From NCBI GenBank assembly GCA_024138015.1, contig JAMXBB010000004.1, positions 109,012,537-109,076,536 of the forward strand: DNA of 64,000 bases, read 5' to 3'. The notes below the pieces were generated by a model, which was not told the origin of the DNA, made no database searches, and saw only the letters and a list, made by a program, of their open reading frames with translations. The translations under genes and the position numbers were made by a program. Positions 13,086 through 25,436 of this stretch are shown here, one piece after another (position 1 is the first letter of the stretch; every line of letters begins with the position of its first letter). Source of the DNA: Lumnitzera littorea. Taxonomy: Eukaryota; Streptophyta; Magnoliopsida; Myrtales; Combretaceae.

Positions 13086-14299
13086 CTCCAAATTAGATCT
13101 CCTCCAATCCCAACTTCAATAACTCAACAAAAGCCTGAATTTCTCCCAAAAACAACCATTTCATTTCAAACTTCAAAACACGACCCAGAATACCATTTCT
13201 CGAGAAATTGCTCATTTCATAAACATGTAACTAAATCAAACCACATGACGACAAGAATCAAACACCTAGTGTGTATGTGTACGTATGGACGTGTGGTAGA
13301 GTAAAGAAAGAGAGGGAGAGATTGTACGTACCGTGTAGAAGACGAAGGACCATAAACCATTCGCTTGTGATAAGTAGGAGAGGATATGTAAAAGATATGT
13401 TACTGCAATACAAGCATATTCAATTTCTAGATCTATATGTATAGGCTGGTCCGGAGTCAATGATAATAATATGGTGAGATTAAGATGTAATAAAGTTGAA
13501 AATGAATAGTGCCAATGTGTGGGGTAAATGTGTATAGGCGTGATGTGAGGCTAAAGCCAAATACGACAAAATATGAAGTTTCGTTTTTCGGGTTTTGGAC
13601 ATTTTGGTTTGGTCCTCCTATTTTCCTGCATGCGATTGTCCGGTGTCACTTCTCACCAGCACGAGGACTTTCTGCTTCGCAGAGGAGACGAAGGAAAAAA
13701 ACAACAGAAAAATTCAAAAACTCCGATAGGATCCAGTTAAACTCAGAATGTGTTTGGAAATGACTCGAATTCCAAAGAAAGGGAAAGAAAAAAAAAAGCA
13801 AACTACATATAATTTTTACTTTGTTTAGATAGAAAAAGCGAAAATACAAGGAAATCAATGGAAATATATATATTTTTTCCATGTTTCGTGGAAAATTCCA
13901 TAATAGTAGTGTTATTTTTAAGTTCGGTAAACCATTTTCTATTTATAATAAAATAGTATTTACTGAATATCATGCCTCAAATAAAAAATTCATAACAGTT
14001 TAACCGTATAAACCAAACTAAACTAAAAATTTGTCCCTTTAGTCGTTAACGTAAATATAGTTTATACCATGCTTTTAGTACGCTACAGTTTTGAGTCATC
14101 TAATTTTGTATCTGTTTGGTATTAACTTTTGATGCAACTTTCTAAATAACTTTTGAAAAATATTTTGTGATATAAAAGTTTAAGAAGAAAATAAGTTTTA
14201 TAAATAACTTTAGAAAAAGATACGATAAGAATTTATAAAAATTCACAAGTTTATTGAATATAGTATTAGTAAATACAATAGAAAATTATAGGGCTACTA
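13086..14299. other. 5' UTR / promoter region of KONJAC-like gene and AT-rich spacer
   Basis: The region immediately upstream of the gene (increasing coordinates) should contain its 5' UTR and promoter. A minus-strand CTATACATATAG near 13,432-13,443 is a possible TATA-like element, not decisive. Beyond about 13,760 the sequence becomes AT-rich with no gene recognised. An 84-codon open frame at 13,509-13,763 has no recognisable protein features. Confidence 0.4.
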
Positions 14300-17200
14300 A
14301 TAGAGACACCATTAGTTTTCGTATAAGTTAGTAAATTTGATAATTACTTAAGAATGCTACCTATTAGTCTTAAATCTTACTTCCTGACCTCGTTTTTTAG
14401 TCTTTCTAGGACTTGGTGTAATTTTGGTCTTTTTATTGGAAAACCTACAAAACAACTATAGGGAAGTAAGCGACAACTTACTTAGTAAGTGTATTATACT
14501 CTGAAGTCGTAAAATCGTAACAGTCGTACCGTGTAAATTATTCTATAATAGTAGTTAACCTTATAGTACCTATCATAGATATGATTTATATAAGTCGTCG
14601 ACAACTTCTCGTTTTGAAATAGACAGTTTAATTAAGAATTTAGTTAAAGTTACAGTAAACATTAAAACTTTAAGTCAATATATATAATTACATCTACGTT
14701 ACTGTAAAATTGCCAAGTGATTCTACATCATAATATAATAGCCAGCTGGTTTACATATCAAACATCGGTCTTGCAATTTTAAAGATATTAGTGAGACTCT
14801 AGATATAAATTAATTATTAGACAAATCGATCCTCACACCCCGTAGGCTTCAAAAGAGAATTAACTGTCGGATAGTTATAGGGTGGCATATTAATTAGTGT
14901 AATCAGAAGTTAGGACTTGTAAAAGGATCTATACGAATATGAGGAATACAGTTTAGTAAGTTGAATTGGAGACTCATTAATGTATACAAACACAAACAAG
15001 ATTATCAAGTAATTATTTTCATGCAATGCAATAAGCAAGTGTTATTACACAACGTAGTTTGGTTTGTTGCGAAATCAAAGTAATTTTACCCTCTCTAATT
15101 CGGGTTGAAAAGTTTTCATATTATGCAACAGCTCACAACTAAATTCAGGTTTGTGCAACGAAGATACTACTCCTTTTAAGACTATCTTTTAAACCAATAC
15201 CCTGATCCTCACTACGACCTCCTCTTTTGTCACTTAGTTTGGTTAAGGATGAAAAAAAGACCAAATTACTATTTAGTGCTATCTTTTTCGAAAGTATCGG
15301 TATTTGGTTAGAGAATCCTTATGATCTCCTAAAAGGTTACAATGTATGACAATTTATGGTATTAGGGTCGATTAGGATTAGGTTCAATTTAGAATGTTCA
15401 AACAATTTCATACCAATTCAGTCATAACGGTTATCAATCACAATACAAATTCCAATACGAAGTTAGATACACAAGCATATGCATAAAATTACTTATAATC
15501 ATAATTATACATAATCCTAAGTCTTTGAGTACCCTAAAATAGTACTCCAAATATGGTGAAGTAATAAACCCAACTTATTTGGAATTCTTGGTCGCTCAAT
15601 CACTCAATTGCAAGTTGGTTTGCCTTCGTATATTCTATAATACAAATATGTCTTTTTAGTATTTATACTTTGATGATACATATTCTAAATTATGATTTAA
15701 CTCACTTCTCCATATATACCTATTATTTATTAATGATTCATTCTATAATTCGGTTTTTGAATTAGATTCCAGTTTTGGTTCTAAATTATTTTTAACAATA
15801 AGGAATCCTAAATACGCTCGAATCCTAATGTGAAATTAATTACATTAAGCCCGAGTACTCTAATATCATACTAGGTCTTAATTTAATATTCTAACCTATT
15901 CGGTACACTCTAATCTTAATTAGGGTATTGGATTTTACTCCCGATATGAGAAAATCTTACATTTTTTTATCCAATTACTTAAAATTAATTTTTGTACTGA
16001 TATCATTATTATATTATCCAATTTAACCTATTATTTCATATTTATTAAAATCCCAACTTCACACATTACTAAATTTTCTACAATTATGACATAGTTCTCG
16101 TATTAATTACAATTAACACTTTAAATGTTAGGATTAGGTTTTCACATCAGAGATTAACATCCTTAAACATCTAATTACCTTCTAAGTTAGTAATTAATTA
16201 TTTAATCACTTAATTAATCTAAAATTATCCATTTTTTTCATCATTTTAGAGCTAAACAAATTACTTAAAATTTTTGAAAATTAATTTTAGAAAAATGGCT
16301 TTATAGCACTATTCTATAGGACTTAAGTATTCTACAGCAAAAAATTGAGTTCCAAACTACACTTCTAAGTCTATTTATTTCTAATTCTAAATATGTTCAA
16401 TTTTGTCCAATTTCTTAAGAACCCTATATTTATAGACGTGATTAAACTTAATCACTATTTTTCCCTAAATCTACATACAATAAAACATCAGAATAATAAA
16501 TTTCATAAATTTTTGGGTATAATTAATAATTTTAAGGAATTTTGCAAAATTGGAGGAGATTTGAGACTCACTTAGTTCGTGAGCTTTTTAGCTTCCAACA
16601 TCGGTTCAAGTGTGTTGGCTGGTCTAGGCAGTCAGTTTGGAGTAGGGTGGTGGTGGTGGTGTTGTGTAAGTTCGACCTACTTTCCTTAACTGTATAGATT
16701 TGGGAAAAAAAAAATTCTAAAACCTTAATTTCTCTCTTAATTTTTTGCAGCTCTTAACTGACCAAATGAGTTTTGAAAATTTTCTTACTATTTATAAGGC
16801 TTTAAAGCAATGATAGTGTATTAATTTAAATAAGACAAGGCCTATATCTCTATTATTTTTGCTTTTTAAGTGTTTGTTTTTTATTGGTTAATATTTTCTT
16901 TCTTTTCCCCTTGTTGCCACGATATGATCTAGATGATTCACTATCTCTCTGATTCTTCCTTAATATTTTTATAATTTTCTTTCATTATTTAGCAAATTTT
17001 TTGCTAATTTCGGGCAATTTAGATAATTTCGCGTATTTCTGCTTACACGTAAATACATGTGGAGTACAAGTAAACACTTCTAAATATTATTTAGGTCATT
17101 CTATGATTTTTAGTATACATATAATTTATCTTTAGCGATTTGTTAGTTATTGGAATATATTTTACGCATTTTCGATAAATAACAAGTAATATACTTAAAA

Positions 17201-20200
17201 TTTAAAAATTTTATATTATCTTATTTTTTTAAATTTAAGCTTATGGGGTCACTTTTACTAATATTTTTAGTTTTAATTTATAATTTAGATTTGATTGGAT
17301 CCTTTAACCAATTACTCTAAATTTTGTATACTAAGTTTGATCTTATGGTTACTTGGCTTATATTTAAAGCTTACAAAGTATAATGGAGATAATAATACAT
17401 ATTAGTCATCAAACAACCAAGATTTTCAAGCAAGGTTAATTAAATGTTATACATATTTGTGCAAATATTATTGCATGACGTTAACTGGTCGTCGTGAGAT
17501 AAGAGAAATTATACTTGCTCTAATCCCGGTTTTGAGGAGTTCTACGCCATATACTTTATGAATTGAAACCAAACTGGGGCTTATGCAATGGAGAAACACG
17601 CTCCGTTCGATATTATCTTCAAACCACGGTCCCTAACCTCGTTATGACCTTCTTTCTTGTCACTTAATTCAATTAAGGGTAAGGAAAGTACAATCTTTGC
17701 TATCCTCATTGAAGTGTTTATGTTTGGCTCGAGAAACCTAATCGTTTCCCTTAGTGGGTTGTGATGCAAGTCTAGTTAGTAATTACATCGAGTTTGTGTT
17801 AAATTACTTTTGGGGTGATCATATAATTTTATATAACTCAAAGTAGATAATATCATAATAGAACCAATACATATAATCCAGCACTCTACAACAGCAGTTC
17901 AATGTTCAAACACATGCACGGCATACGCATAGGCTAATAACTTAAAATCATAAACAAGGTACATACTAGGGTCTCCAAGTAAGCTCAAGCAATACTCTAA
18001 AGTGCAGTAAAGTATTAATCTCACTTACCTAAAACTTAATCACTTGCTAATTCGGTTGTTCACTTGTCTTTGTGGGTGATCCCTTGATGTTTATCTTGAT
18101 GTAGTACTTTATTTTGCATTTAGTTAGGAAATATTGCTAATTTACTCATTTATAATAGAATTAGGTTGATTAATTGCTGATTCATTAGCTTATGCCCTAA
18201 GTATTAGAAGCTTAAAATAGTAGTATAAGTTTATGTTACCTTTTGGGTTATTCCTTGAATTAAGGTATCTTTGAAATATTCACTGAAAAAAGCTTCTGAA
18301 ATATCCTTTACATTACTTAGATATTGAAGTTCACCACAGATTCATCCTTTGCCTCAATATCTGAGGTTAGTAAATCCCTAAGATCTTTAATAAACATCAT
18401 CCGAGCTAAGTTCTAACTTAAGTTATCCTTGAAGTTCTTAAACTAGAAGCTTCTGAGTGATCTTCTGACTAAGTTATTACATCCACAGAATCCTTTGATA
18501 TATCATTTATGCTTAATTAGCTTCATAATTTCTATGAATCTTTCCTCTGAACTTTTCTCTGAGACCCATAAGTTCCAACAAATACTCCCTCTGACTTAGT
18601 TTCTGATCCTTCTTGACCATACTTCTCTTTGAGGGGGGTTTTTTTTTTTGGCATTTGACTAAACTTCTGAGTGATTATTGAGTAGAACATTTGCGTCCTA
18701 ATTTCCTTTTAAATAGCCTCTAACTTTGTTATCTATAGGGTTTTTACGAACATCATTCTCTGACTAAACTTTTGAATCCCTTGTTTTTATAATTCATTCA
18801 TAAGTTTTGCTTCTAATTCACCATCAAGTATTAATCTAATGCAAAAATCATTTATAAAATCCTCTAAGCTATCCTCTGCCCTTAACAACTTTTTACAATC
18901 ATTTGATTTGTTCATTTCCATCCCAAACTCTAGTATAAGTAATCAAAGTAACACTTGAACCAATATTACTTAGCTTCATCACATACCAAATTCCTTAAGC
19001 AATACATTATCATTGACCATTTCTTCAAATTTACATAATACTAACTACACATTTCAAGGCATATACTTGACTTTGGTAATTTTTCTTAATGAAACCCCTT
19101 TCAATAGCATCCTTACACCATCAAATACATCAATTACAAGTATAGCTCAAAATACAAGTGAGGTCCCTAAGAAGATACAATAATTTTTTTTATCCAAAAC
19201 ACCATTTTAATAATGATTTATGATGAAAAAATTCATTAAAAATTTTAGAAATTTTTTTTTGTGAAAAATCCTTTCATAGCCATTCAGCATAAATATAGGG
19301 TAGTTTACATAAATTTTTTTAAGTTGATACTATGTTATTAGACCTATTTATTTCAATATCGAAAATTGTTCAGTTTTGTCGATTTCTTAAGCATGTATAT
19401 TACAAATACTAAATTTTTACAAAATAATATTTTTTTTTCTAGATTCTATATATGAAAATATGTAGCAATAAATTTTCATGGGATTTTCTGGGCAATTTTC
19501 ATATTTTTACAAAATTATTTAAAATCAGATGAATTTGGAACCTCATCGGAATTAGCCGCTTCGATTACCATCGTTGACCACCTCTTTGTCGATAGAGCTA
19601 AGTGTGGCCTCCTCTGTCTCTTAATGGTGGTGGCTGGTTTCCAAAAGCTCTCCAAGTTCACATACCATTGTATGCTTAGATTGTGCACTGATTTTTCAAT
19701 TTTTGCTTGATTTTCCTTTTTGGTTAATTTGACTAACTAAATTTTTTCCTAAATCCTAACTTTCATGAACAAATCAATAGAGAGTGTTTCCAAATTTTTC
19801 TAGAACTTGCAAATTGCCCAATTAAACCCTCACACTTGTCTAAGCTCACTCTACATGCCTAAGACAAAAATTCCCAGTTGTCCAAGAAATTTTTATAATT
19901 TCTTATTAATTTTCTTTGTTTATTTTAACTTAATTTGTACGTAATCGGGTGTTTTGGATAATTACGAATATATATTATTATATAAAAATTTCATATGGGC
20001 ATACATAATTACTCTACATGTAATTTTATGTTACATAATATTTTTTTTACATATATAACTTATCGCTAAATATTTATTAGCTATCAAAACTTATTTTACG
20101 TGATTTCGATAAATAATATATAATATAGTTAAAATTTACTATTTTAGCTATATTATTTTTATTTTATTATATTTCTAATATCCAAATTTACGGAGTATCC

Positions 20201-20308
20201 TCATCTAATATTTTGAGTCTATTCATAAATTTTTAAATCATTCAGGTTATTTTTACTAACATCTTAAATTACTCGTTAGAGCAATTACATGAAATTAGAG
20301 GGCTTACA
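14300..20308 (-). mobile_element. Outer Gypsy-type LTR (left end approximate), interrupted by the inner LTR 14,490-17,375
   Basis: On the minus strand an LTR-like sequence starts TGTAAGCCCTCTAATTTC at 20308 and runs to about 17,376. Its downstream part (a GTTGTTTTGTAGG-containing block, about 14,300-14,489) appears on the far side of the inner LTR. Blocks such as AAGTGACAAGAAAGAAGGTC (about 17,660) match the plus-strand LTR at 59.4-62.4 kb (AAGTGACAAGTGAGGAGGTC). It has no coding capacity. The long non-coding structure suits a chromovirus-like (Tekay/Del) Gypsy LTR, but the lineage is a guess. The left end is not resolved. Confidence 0.55.
14490..17375 (-). mobile_element. Inner Gypsy-type LTR nested in a related LTR
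   Basis: On the minus strand it starts TGTAAGCTTTAAATATAAGC at 17375 and ends ...AGAGTATAATACA at 14490. The body aligns with the plus-strand copy at 59.4-62.4 kb. Shared landmarks are AACTAAGTGACAAAAGAGGA (about 15,230), a GTTGCACAAACCTG block (about 15,160), and CTGTTACGATTTTACGAC near the 3' end, compared with CTGTTACGACTCTGTCGC in the third copy. No open frame is found. It is probably a solo LTR. A clean target-site duplication was not found. Confidence 0.55.
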
Positions 20309-20790
20309 TCGATAGTAAAAAGAATTTATCAATAAACAACACTGTCAACAGTTTCTATAAGCAACTGCTGATGGTCTCATTTTTGTTCTCGACGGTTTTG
20401 TTTTTACCATTGATGAACATCCTTTACTATAATATTTATTAACTATTAAAACTTATTTTACGTGTTTCTGATAAATAATATATAATATAGTTAAATTTTA
20501 CTATTTTAGTTATATTATTTTTATTTTATTATATTTCTAATATCCAAATTTACGGAGTATCCGCACCTAATATTTTGAGTCTATTCATAAATTTTTAAGT
20601 TATTCGGGTTAATTTTACTAACGCCTGAAATTACTCGTTAGAGCAACTACGTAAAATTATAGGGCTTACATCGATAGTAAAAGAATTCATCAATAAACAA
20701 CACTATCAATAGTTTCTATAAGCAACTATCGATGGTCTCATTTTTGTTCTCGACAATTTTGTCTTTATTATTGATGAACATCTTTTACTA
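20069..20790. repeat. 362-bp tandem duplication joining an LTR end to a foldback sequence
   Basis: ACGGAGTATCC occurs at about 20,190 and again at about 20,552, and the surrounding sequence repeats with a period near 362 bp. Each unit holds the first ~240 bp of the minus-strand LTR up to GGGCTTACA and then a ~125-bp foldback sequence. In the second unit the foldback arms read TAGTAAAAGAATTCATCAATAA and, inverted, TTATTGATGAACATCTTTTACTA. Confidence 0.8.
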
Positions 20791-21612
20791 TAAATTAGGG
20801 GTGATTTACTAAGCTAAAAGATGATAATAATGTATGGTCACTTTTGAGTAATTGAATTATAGAAAGTCCTCATATTTGGTTAATATAAAGGAAAAAAGAA
20901 AAAAGAAAAAGAGAAAGAAAACATTACTTGGACTAAATTACCCTCTATATTGATCTAAAAATTCTATTTCCCTCTCCTTTTAAAAGTGTCTTTTGTAATT
21001 TCTCACATTTTCTACTTGTTTTCTTTGAATTCTCAATAATTTTACAGAGAAAAGGAAAAAAAAAAAAAACTCTAGAATAGAAATGATTCAAGTCATTTCT
21101 ATTAAATTCATCCTATTTTCGTCTTTTATTAAAGTATCCCATATTTTCCTTTTATTTCTATCAATTTCCTTGATTTCCTAAACTTCCATCCATTGAAACA
21201 CAATTCCATATTTAGTTAACTTGATTATTTTGTAGCTTTAAACTCAACCAATGGCTACATAGAAAATGTAAAGAGTCATGAACTTAGTGGATTGTTTTTT
21301 TTTTTTTTTAATTTTTTTTCTCTTATAAAAGGTGCCACATATTTATAAGCCTAAAAGTTTTTTATAAACAACATAACAACTTCAAATGATTCATAATTGG
21401 GATCTTTCAACATATGATGGTTTGTATTGTTAGGGTTTCTTTAACTCATTGATTTATTATTGTCTCGACATATTGATTTAATAGCATATATTTGATCAAA
21501 AAGACAAAACAATAAATCGCAAAAAGTTGAGTAAATATCATTCACAAGAATCAAATTCTAGATATGTATTTCATGTACCCTATAAGAATGACGATGAATG
21601 ATAATGCCTCTA
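20791..21612. other. AT-rich spacer
   Basis: Poly-A and poly-T runs and pyrimidine-rich tracts. No gene, RNA or clear repeat boundary was recognised. Confidence 0.5.
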
Positions 21613-22190
21613 GGATTGTAAATGAGCTAAGCTATCGTAAACTGTTCGTACTCGAACTTAGCTCATTTTAAACTTGGCTTGGTTCGACCTTGATTAATAA
21701 ACAAGCTAAGTTTAAGTTCAAGATGAAACTTGTTTATATAGACGAGCTAAGTTTGAACTTTAGTTGAGGCTCGCGAGTCAACTTATTTAGGCTCATGAAT
21801 AACAAATGGTATATATATTATATATTATATACTACATGTTATTAAATTTAAAGGCTAATATTTATATAATATATATAAATATTTAATATGTTATAGGATA
21901 ATATATGATATATAATTTAATTCTGGTACACTATTTGTTAATCTATTTATTTATTTTATATATTTAGACTTAGATTAGCTTGTTTTAGGCTTGGATTGGA
22001 ACTTAATTAGTAAATGAGTCGAGTTTGAGCTTAAGATAAAGCTCATATTCATTTTATCTAAACTAGCTGAACTTGAGCATCAATTGCAAGCTTAATAAAC
22101 AGCTTGGCTTGAGGTCAAGCTTGATAATTTTTAAACGAGCTAAACCTAGGCATGTAGAAGTTAAACTCGGCTTTGCTCATTTACAACCTT
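21613..22190. mobile_element. Small terminal-inverted-repeat element, copy 2
   Basis: It begins TAGGATTGTAAATGAGCTAA and ends with the inverted form GCTCATTTACAACCTTA. The 15-bp ends AGGATTGTAAATGAGC and AGGTTGTAAATGAGC match at nearly every base. The interior is dominated by GAACTTGAGC- and GAGCTAAGTTTGAG-type words. It belongs to the same family as copies at 6.7 kb and 34.4 kb. No coding capacity or target-site duplication was seen. Confidence 0.55.
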
Positions 22191-22747
22191 AATTGTTGCA
22201 ACTTTGGGAGAGTTGGAGGAAATGAAGGATTGGACAAATGTGCAGAGTGAATTTTTGCGTGTTAGAGTCGGTATGGAAGTAAGAAAATCCCTTATGAATG
22301 AGACATGGATTAAAGATTGCAATAATTAGCATAATTGGATATCATTCGGTTAAGAAAGTCTCTTTGGCTTTTGTTATGGATGGGGCTAATAAAATATGTT
22401 ATTGTTGCTTGTGATTCAAGAAGCATCTTGGAAAGGCAATCTAAAAAGTTCAGACCATGTTTACCATTGGAAATAATCATTGGTATGGCGAATCTCTACT
22501 CAATGGATGAAATAAGAGATAACAGTGGTTCTTAACATGAAGCGGTTACTAGATTGCATTTGCCAGTTATCACAACATCAAATGTTTAAGAACACGTAAG
22601 CTAAAAGGATATACATTAGGTAGAGTAGGCTAAAAAATGGGGGAAATGGAAATTGTAGAGTTGGATTCTATCCTAGCTGTAAACAAAATTGAATACACAT
22701 CAGTAAGAGATGTATAGGTTTTGGTGCAAGATCCATCATGTATTCAT
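22191..22747. other. Unassigned stretch, possibly decayed coding sequence
   Basis: Around 22,200-22,320 the plus strand reads EEMKDWTNVQSEFLRVRVGM followed by a short Lys/Arg-rich run. This faintly recalls LINE ORF1-type sequence but is too short to assign. A 66-codon open frame (22,335-22,535) has no recognisable domain. Confidence 0.25.
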
Positions 22748-23350
22748 GGTGTTAATAAGGCATTTTGAATCCGAACCCTTTAGGCCTGTACCGATTTGAT
22801 TGGGCTTATGGCCTAGTATGCACTTCTCTAGACTTAAGCTTCCTTATCATCGTCGGGTTCAATCCAGGCTCATAACACAACTTGCCCAACTATAACAGTC
22901 ACTTACTGCTAGGAGGCTGCGAATAAGGCTAGACGACTTAGTCAATACCTACCTCTTACATTTGCGGACTACATTGGACATTGTGGCTCCATTACCCATT
23001 ACTTATAGATGTGGCTTTTGCTCATTAACTTCTCGCCAACAGCCTGCTCCATTCCTCTATAAATACAAAAATACTACCCAGTGGTAAACCACTTGATACT
23101 TCGTATACTAGAATCTACTAATACTTCGCATGTTAGAGCCTACTTTTACCTTCGAGTACTCTTACTCTCTTTATATACCAATCTCATTTAGGCATTGGAG
23201 TGGTCACATTGGACAACCACCCGGTACCCCTTATTCTTTTTATCTTGCAAGCTCACTATTATATGAAGCCTAATCTCAACTAAAACTCTATCGGCTAATA
23301 TCCAGATACGACACATAGCAACATAAATTTACCTTTACCTTTTAACCCAA
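22748..23350 (+). mobile_element. LTR-like arm, left member of an inverted pair
   Basis: It begins TGTTAATAAGGCATTTTG and contains CCTCTATAAATACAAA (about 23,054-23,069) as a likely TATA box, then TAAACCACTTGATACTT. The same landmarks in the same order occur on the minus strand from 24,508 down to about 23,880. It has LTR-like promoter features and a TG start. The far boundary is approximate. Confidence 0.55.
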
Positions 23351-23874
23351 CAAGCTCATCCCAACCTTCTATTGGCTTTCTTGAAGACTTAAACCTTAAA
23401 ATCCATCCTATATATTAACATTGAAATTTAACCAAATCCAATATCATGAGCCAACCACTCTTTCAACTAAAAAACCAAACATAGACTAAATGGCCATCAA
23501 CTCTAAAACTAACCTCACCTAGCTTAAAGTAAAACATCAATTCATCATCATCATTCGGCTTTGAATCCTTATAGGAGATAACAAAAAATGTATCCTTGAA
23601 GTTAAGTAAGCGAGCACTGAATTCTATAAATGATATAACTAAAGCCCTTCCCAGACTACTACCATTATCTCCTAAGCCTAGTCCTATTGTTTGCTTTATT
23701 ACCAGTCCTTCCTTCCTTGTTAAGGTCCTAAGTATCCTAAACCTTAAGCATGAAAGAGATGTTGATGGGGTAAAGGATCATAAGGTCGTTGTCCTTAAGA
23801 GAAGTAAGAAAGTTAAGAAGATTGTGGTTTGTTAAGAATTTGAGGGAAAGAGCATTTATACTAAGTGGATGTTA
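23351..23874. other. Spacer between the inverted LTR-like arms
   Basis: About 520 bp separates the two arms. It contains a 79-codon plus-strand open frame (23,596-23,835) with a Lys/Arg-rich end and no recognisable domain. Confidence 0.3.
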
Positions 23875-24508
23875 GCTTACATTTTCAAGAAGAAGATGAC
23901 AAAAAGAAACTCATCTTTCACACAATTAGTTGAGATGAACATAAAGCTAACTATGTGTTGTCTCAAGATATTTACTGGTATAGATTCTGGAAGGAACAGG
24001 GCTTCGCATAAGTAAGTAAACTTGCAAAACAGATAGCAGTGAGAGGATACTAGAGTGTTGTCTAGTATGGCCACTTCGATACTTAAGTTAGGCGTATATT
24101 TGGACAGAGTAAAAGTACTCAAAGTCGGTACATAGGCTCAAGTGGGCAAAGTATCAAGTGGTTTACCGTTTGGTGATGGCCTTATATTTATAGAGGAGTG
24201 GTGTTGGTAGTTGGAGAGGAGTTAGTGGCAAAAAGCTACGTTCATAAGTATTGGAGAGTAGAGTCATGATGTTTGATGTGTTCTATAAATGTAGGAGGCA
24301 GTTGTTTAATTTAGTCACTAGCCTTATTTGTGTTCTTCCAGCCGTTGGTGATCATCCTAGTTGGGTAGGTTGCCTGATAAGCTTGGGTTGAGGTTGGCTA
24401 TAAGGGGGAAGGCTGCGTATTCAAGGAGCATGGCTTATGTCGTGAGCCTTATCAGGTCGGCACAGGCTTAGGGGGCCCATGTCTAAAAGGCCTTATCAAC
24501 ACTTAACC
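23875..24508 (-). mobile_element. LTR-like arm, right member of an inverted pair
   Basis: On the minus strand it begins TGTTGATAAGGCCTTTTAG at about 24,508 and contains CCTCTATAAATATAAGG and TAAACCACTTGATACTT, the landmarks of the 22,748 arm. The arms face each other, so together they form a roughly 1.76-kb structure with ~600-bp inverted ends. Confidence 0.55.
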
Positions 24509-25436
24509 TTAACCCCTTTGGCAGTCTCATTGCCATTGTAGAGGTAAGGAGGGGAAAGATGGGCTTCTTAGGCATATAGTTGATTTAATCTAGGAGTGTT
24601 GAAGGTGCTGGTGCTGGAGTGTCGACATGGTGGTAAAGATGTCCTAGTTGAGTGACACAACGGCCAAGCATATGTGGTCTCTTTAAGTAGTTCACCTTTT
24701 AGGTTGAGGTGGGTGCACTAGACCCGAAGTGGGAGATAGGAGGTTTGACCTCCTTGGTTGTCAAGGACCACTAAGTGGTTGGTCCTTAGTCAGATTAGGT
24801 TTGAGCCAAATTGGCTACTCAAGGTGGATTCTTAATAAGTTAAGCTAAGAGCTTTGAGCCGAGGTGAGGATTTGGTAGGTTAAGTGCTTTAATCAATAAG
24901 GTTACTAAGCGGATGTGTTGAGTAGATGGGGTCGAGCTGAGCTGACCATTATTCAAGTAGACACAATCAATCCGTGCTAAGGTATAGTGTTGAGCAAGTT
25001 CTTTCGTAGCCTCAGGAAAACTACTTGCGAAAGTTACTTTTTGAATTCTCACTTTATCGCACATGTACACAGTGTAGTTAATGTGATGTGACAGTTGTCT
25101 TACTATTGTAAACATGCATGCAATTATATGTGTTTTGTCTTTCGAATGTTGCCGTTCGATTAAAGCTATCTCTACGTATCTGCATTGCAGAGTTTTAGGG
25201 GATTCGTGTACATATCTGCATCGTAGTGTTTTAAGGGATTCGTGCTTACTCAAATCCCTAAAACTACTAATTCGTTTCCCAAGGTGCTTGACCTACAAAT
25301 ACCAGAGTTACCTAAAGGGCTTAACCTTTTTGCAACTTCTCACTTTCTTACTGCTACATCTATTTTCTTTGAAGTTTTTGTTTTTTCAAACTTTTCTTCA
25401 AAGTTCTTCCCTCTTCTTTGCTTCTTTATCATTAGA
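24509..25436 (+). mobile_element. TE2 upstream region / LTR leader
   Basis: The part from about 25,170 to 25,436 matches the TE1 leader (GGGATTCGTGCTTAC and then a pyrimidine-rich run before the ATG) and is probably TE2 LTR and leader. The first ~600 bp is GC-richer and repetitive, with no assigned function. Confidence 0.4.
25173..25244 (+). repeat. 36-bp tandem duplication in the TE2 leader
   Basis: TACGTATCTGCATTGCAGAG at 25,173 is repeated with a few changes at 25,209 (TACATATCTGCATCGTAGTG). Both units end GGGATTCGTG. TE1 has a single equivalent of this end. Confidence 0.75.

Noticed and set aside
13509..13763. 84-codon plus-strand open frame starting MPMCGVNVYRRDV
   Set aside because: No recognisable domain, atypical composition, and it lies just upstream of the KONJAC-like gene on the opposite strand; probably chance.
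25242..25436. Upstream extension of the TE2 open frame (MLTQIPKTTNSFPK...)
   Set aside because: This part is LTR leader by comparison with TE1, whose ATG aligns near 25,437; the extension is chance open frame.
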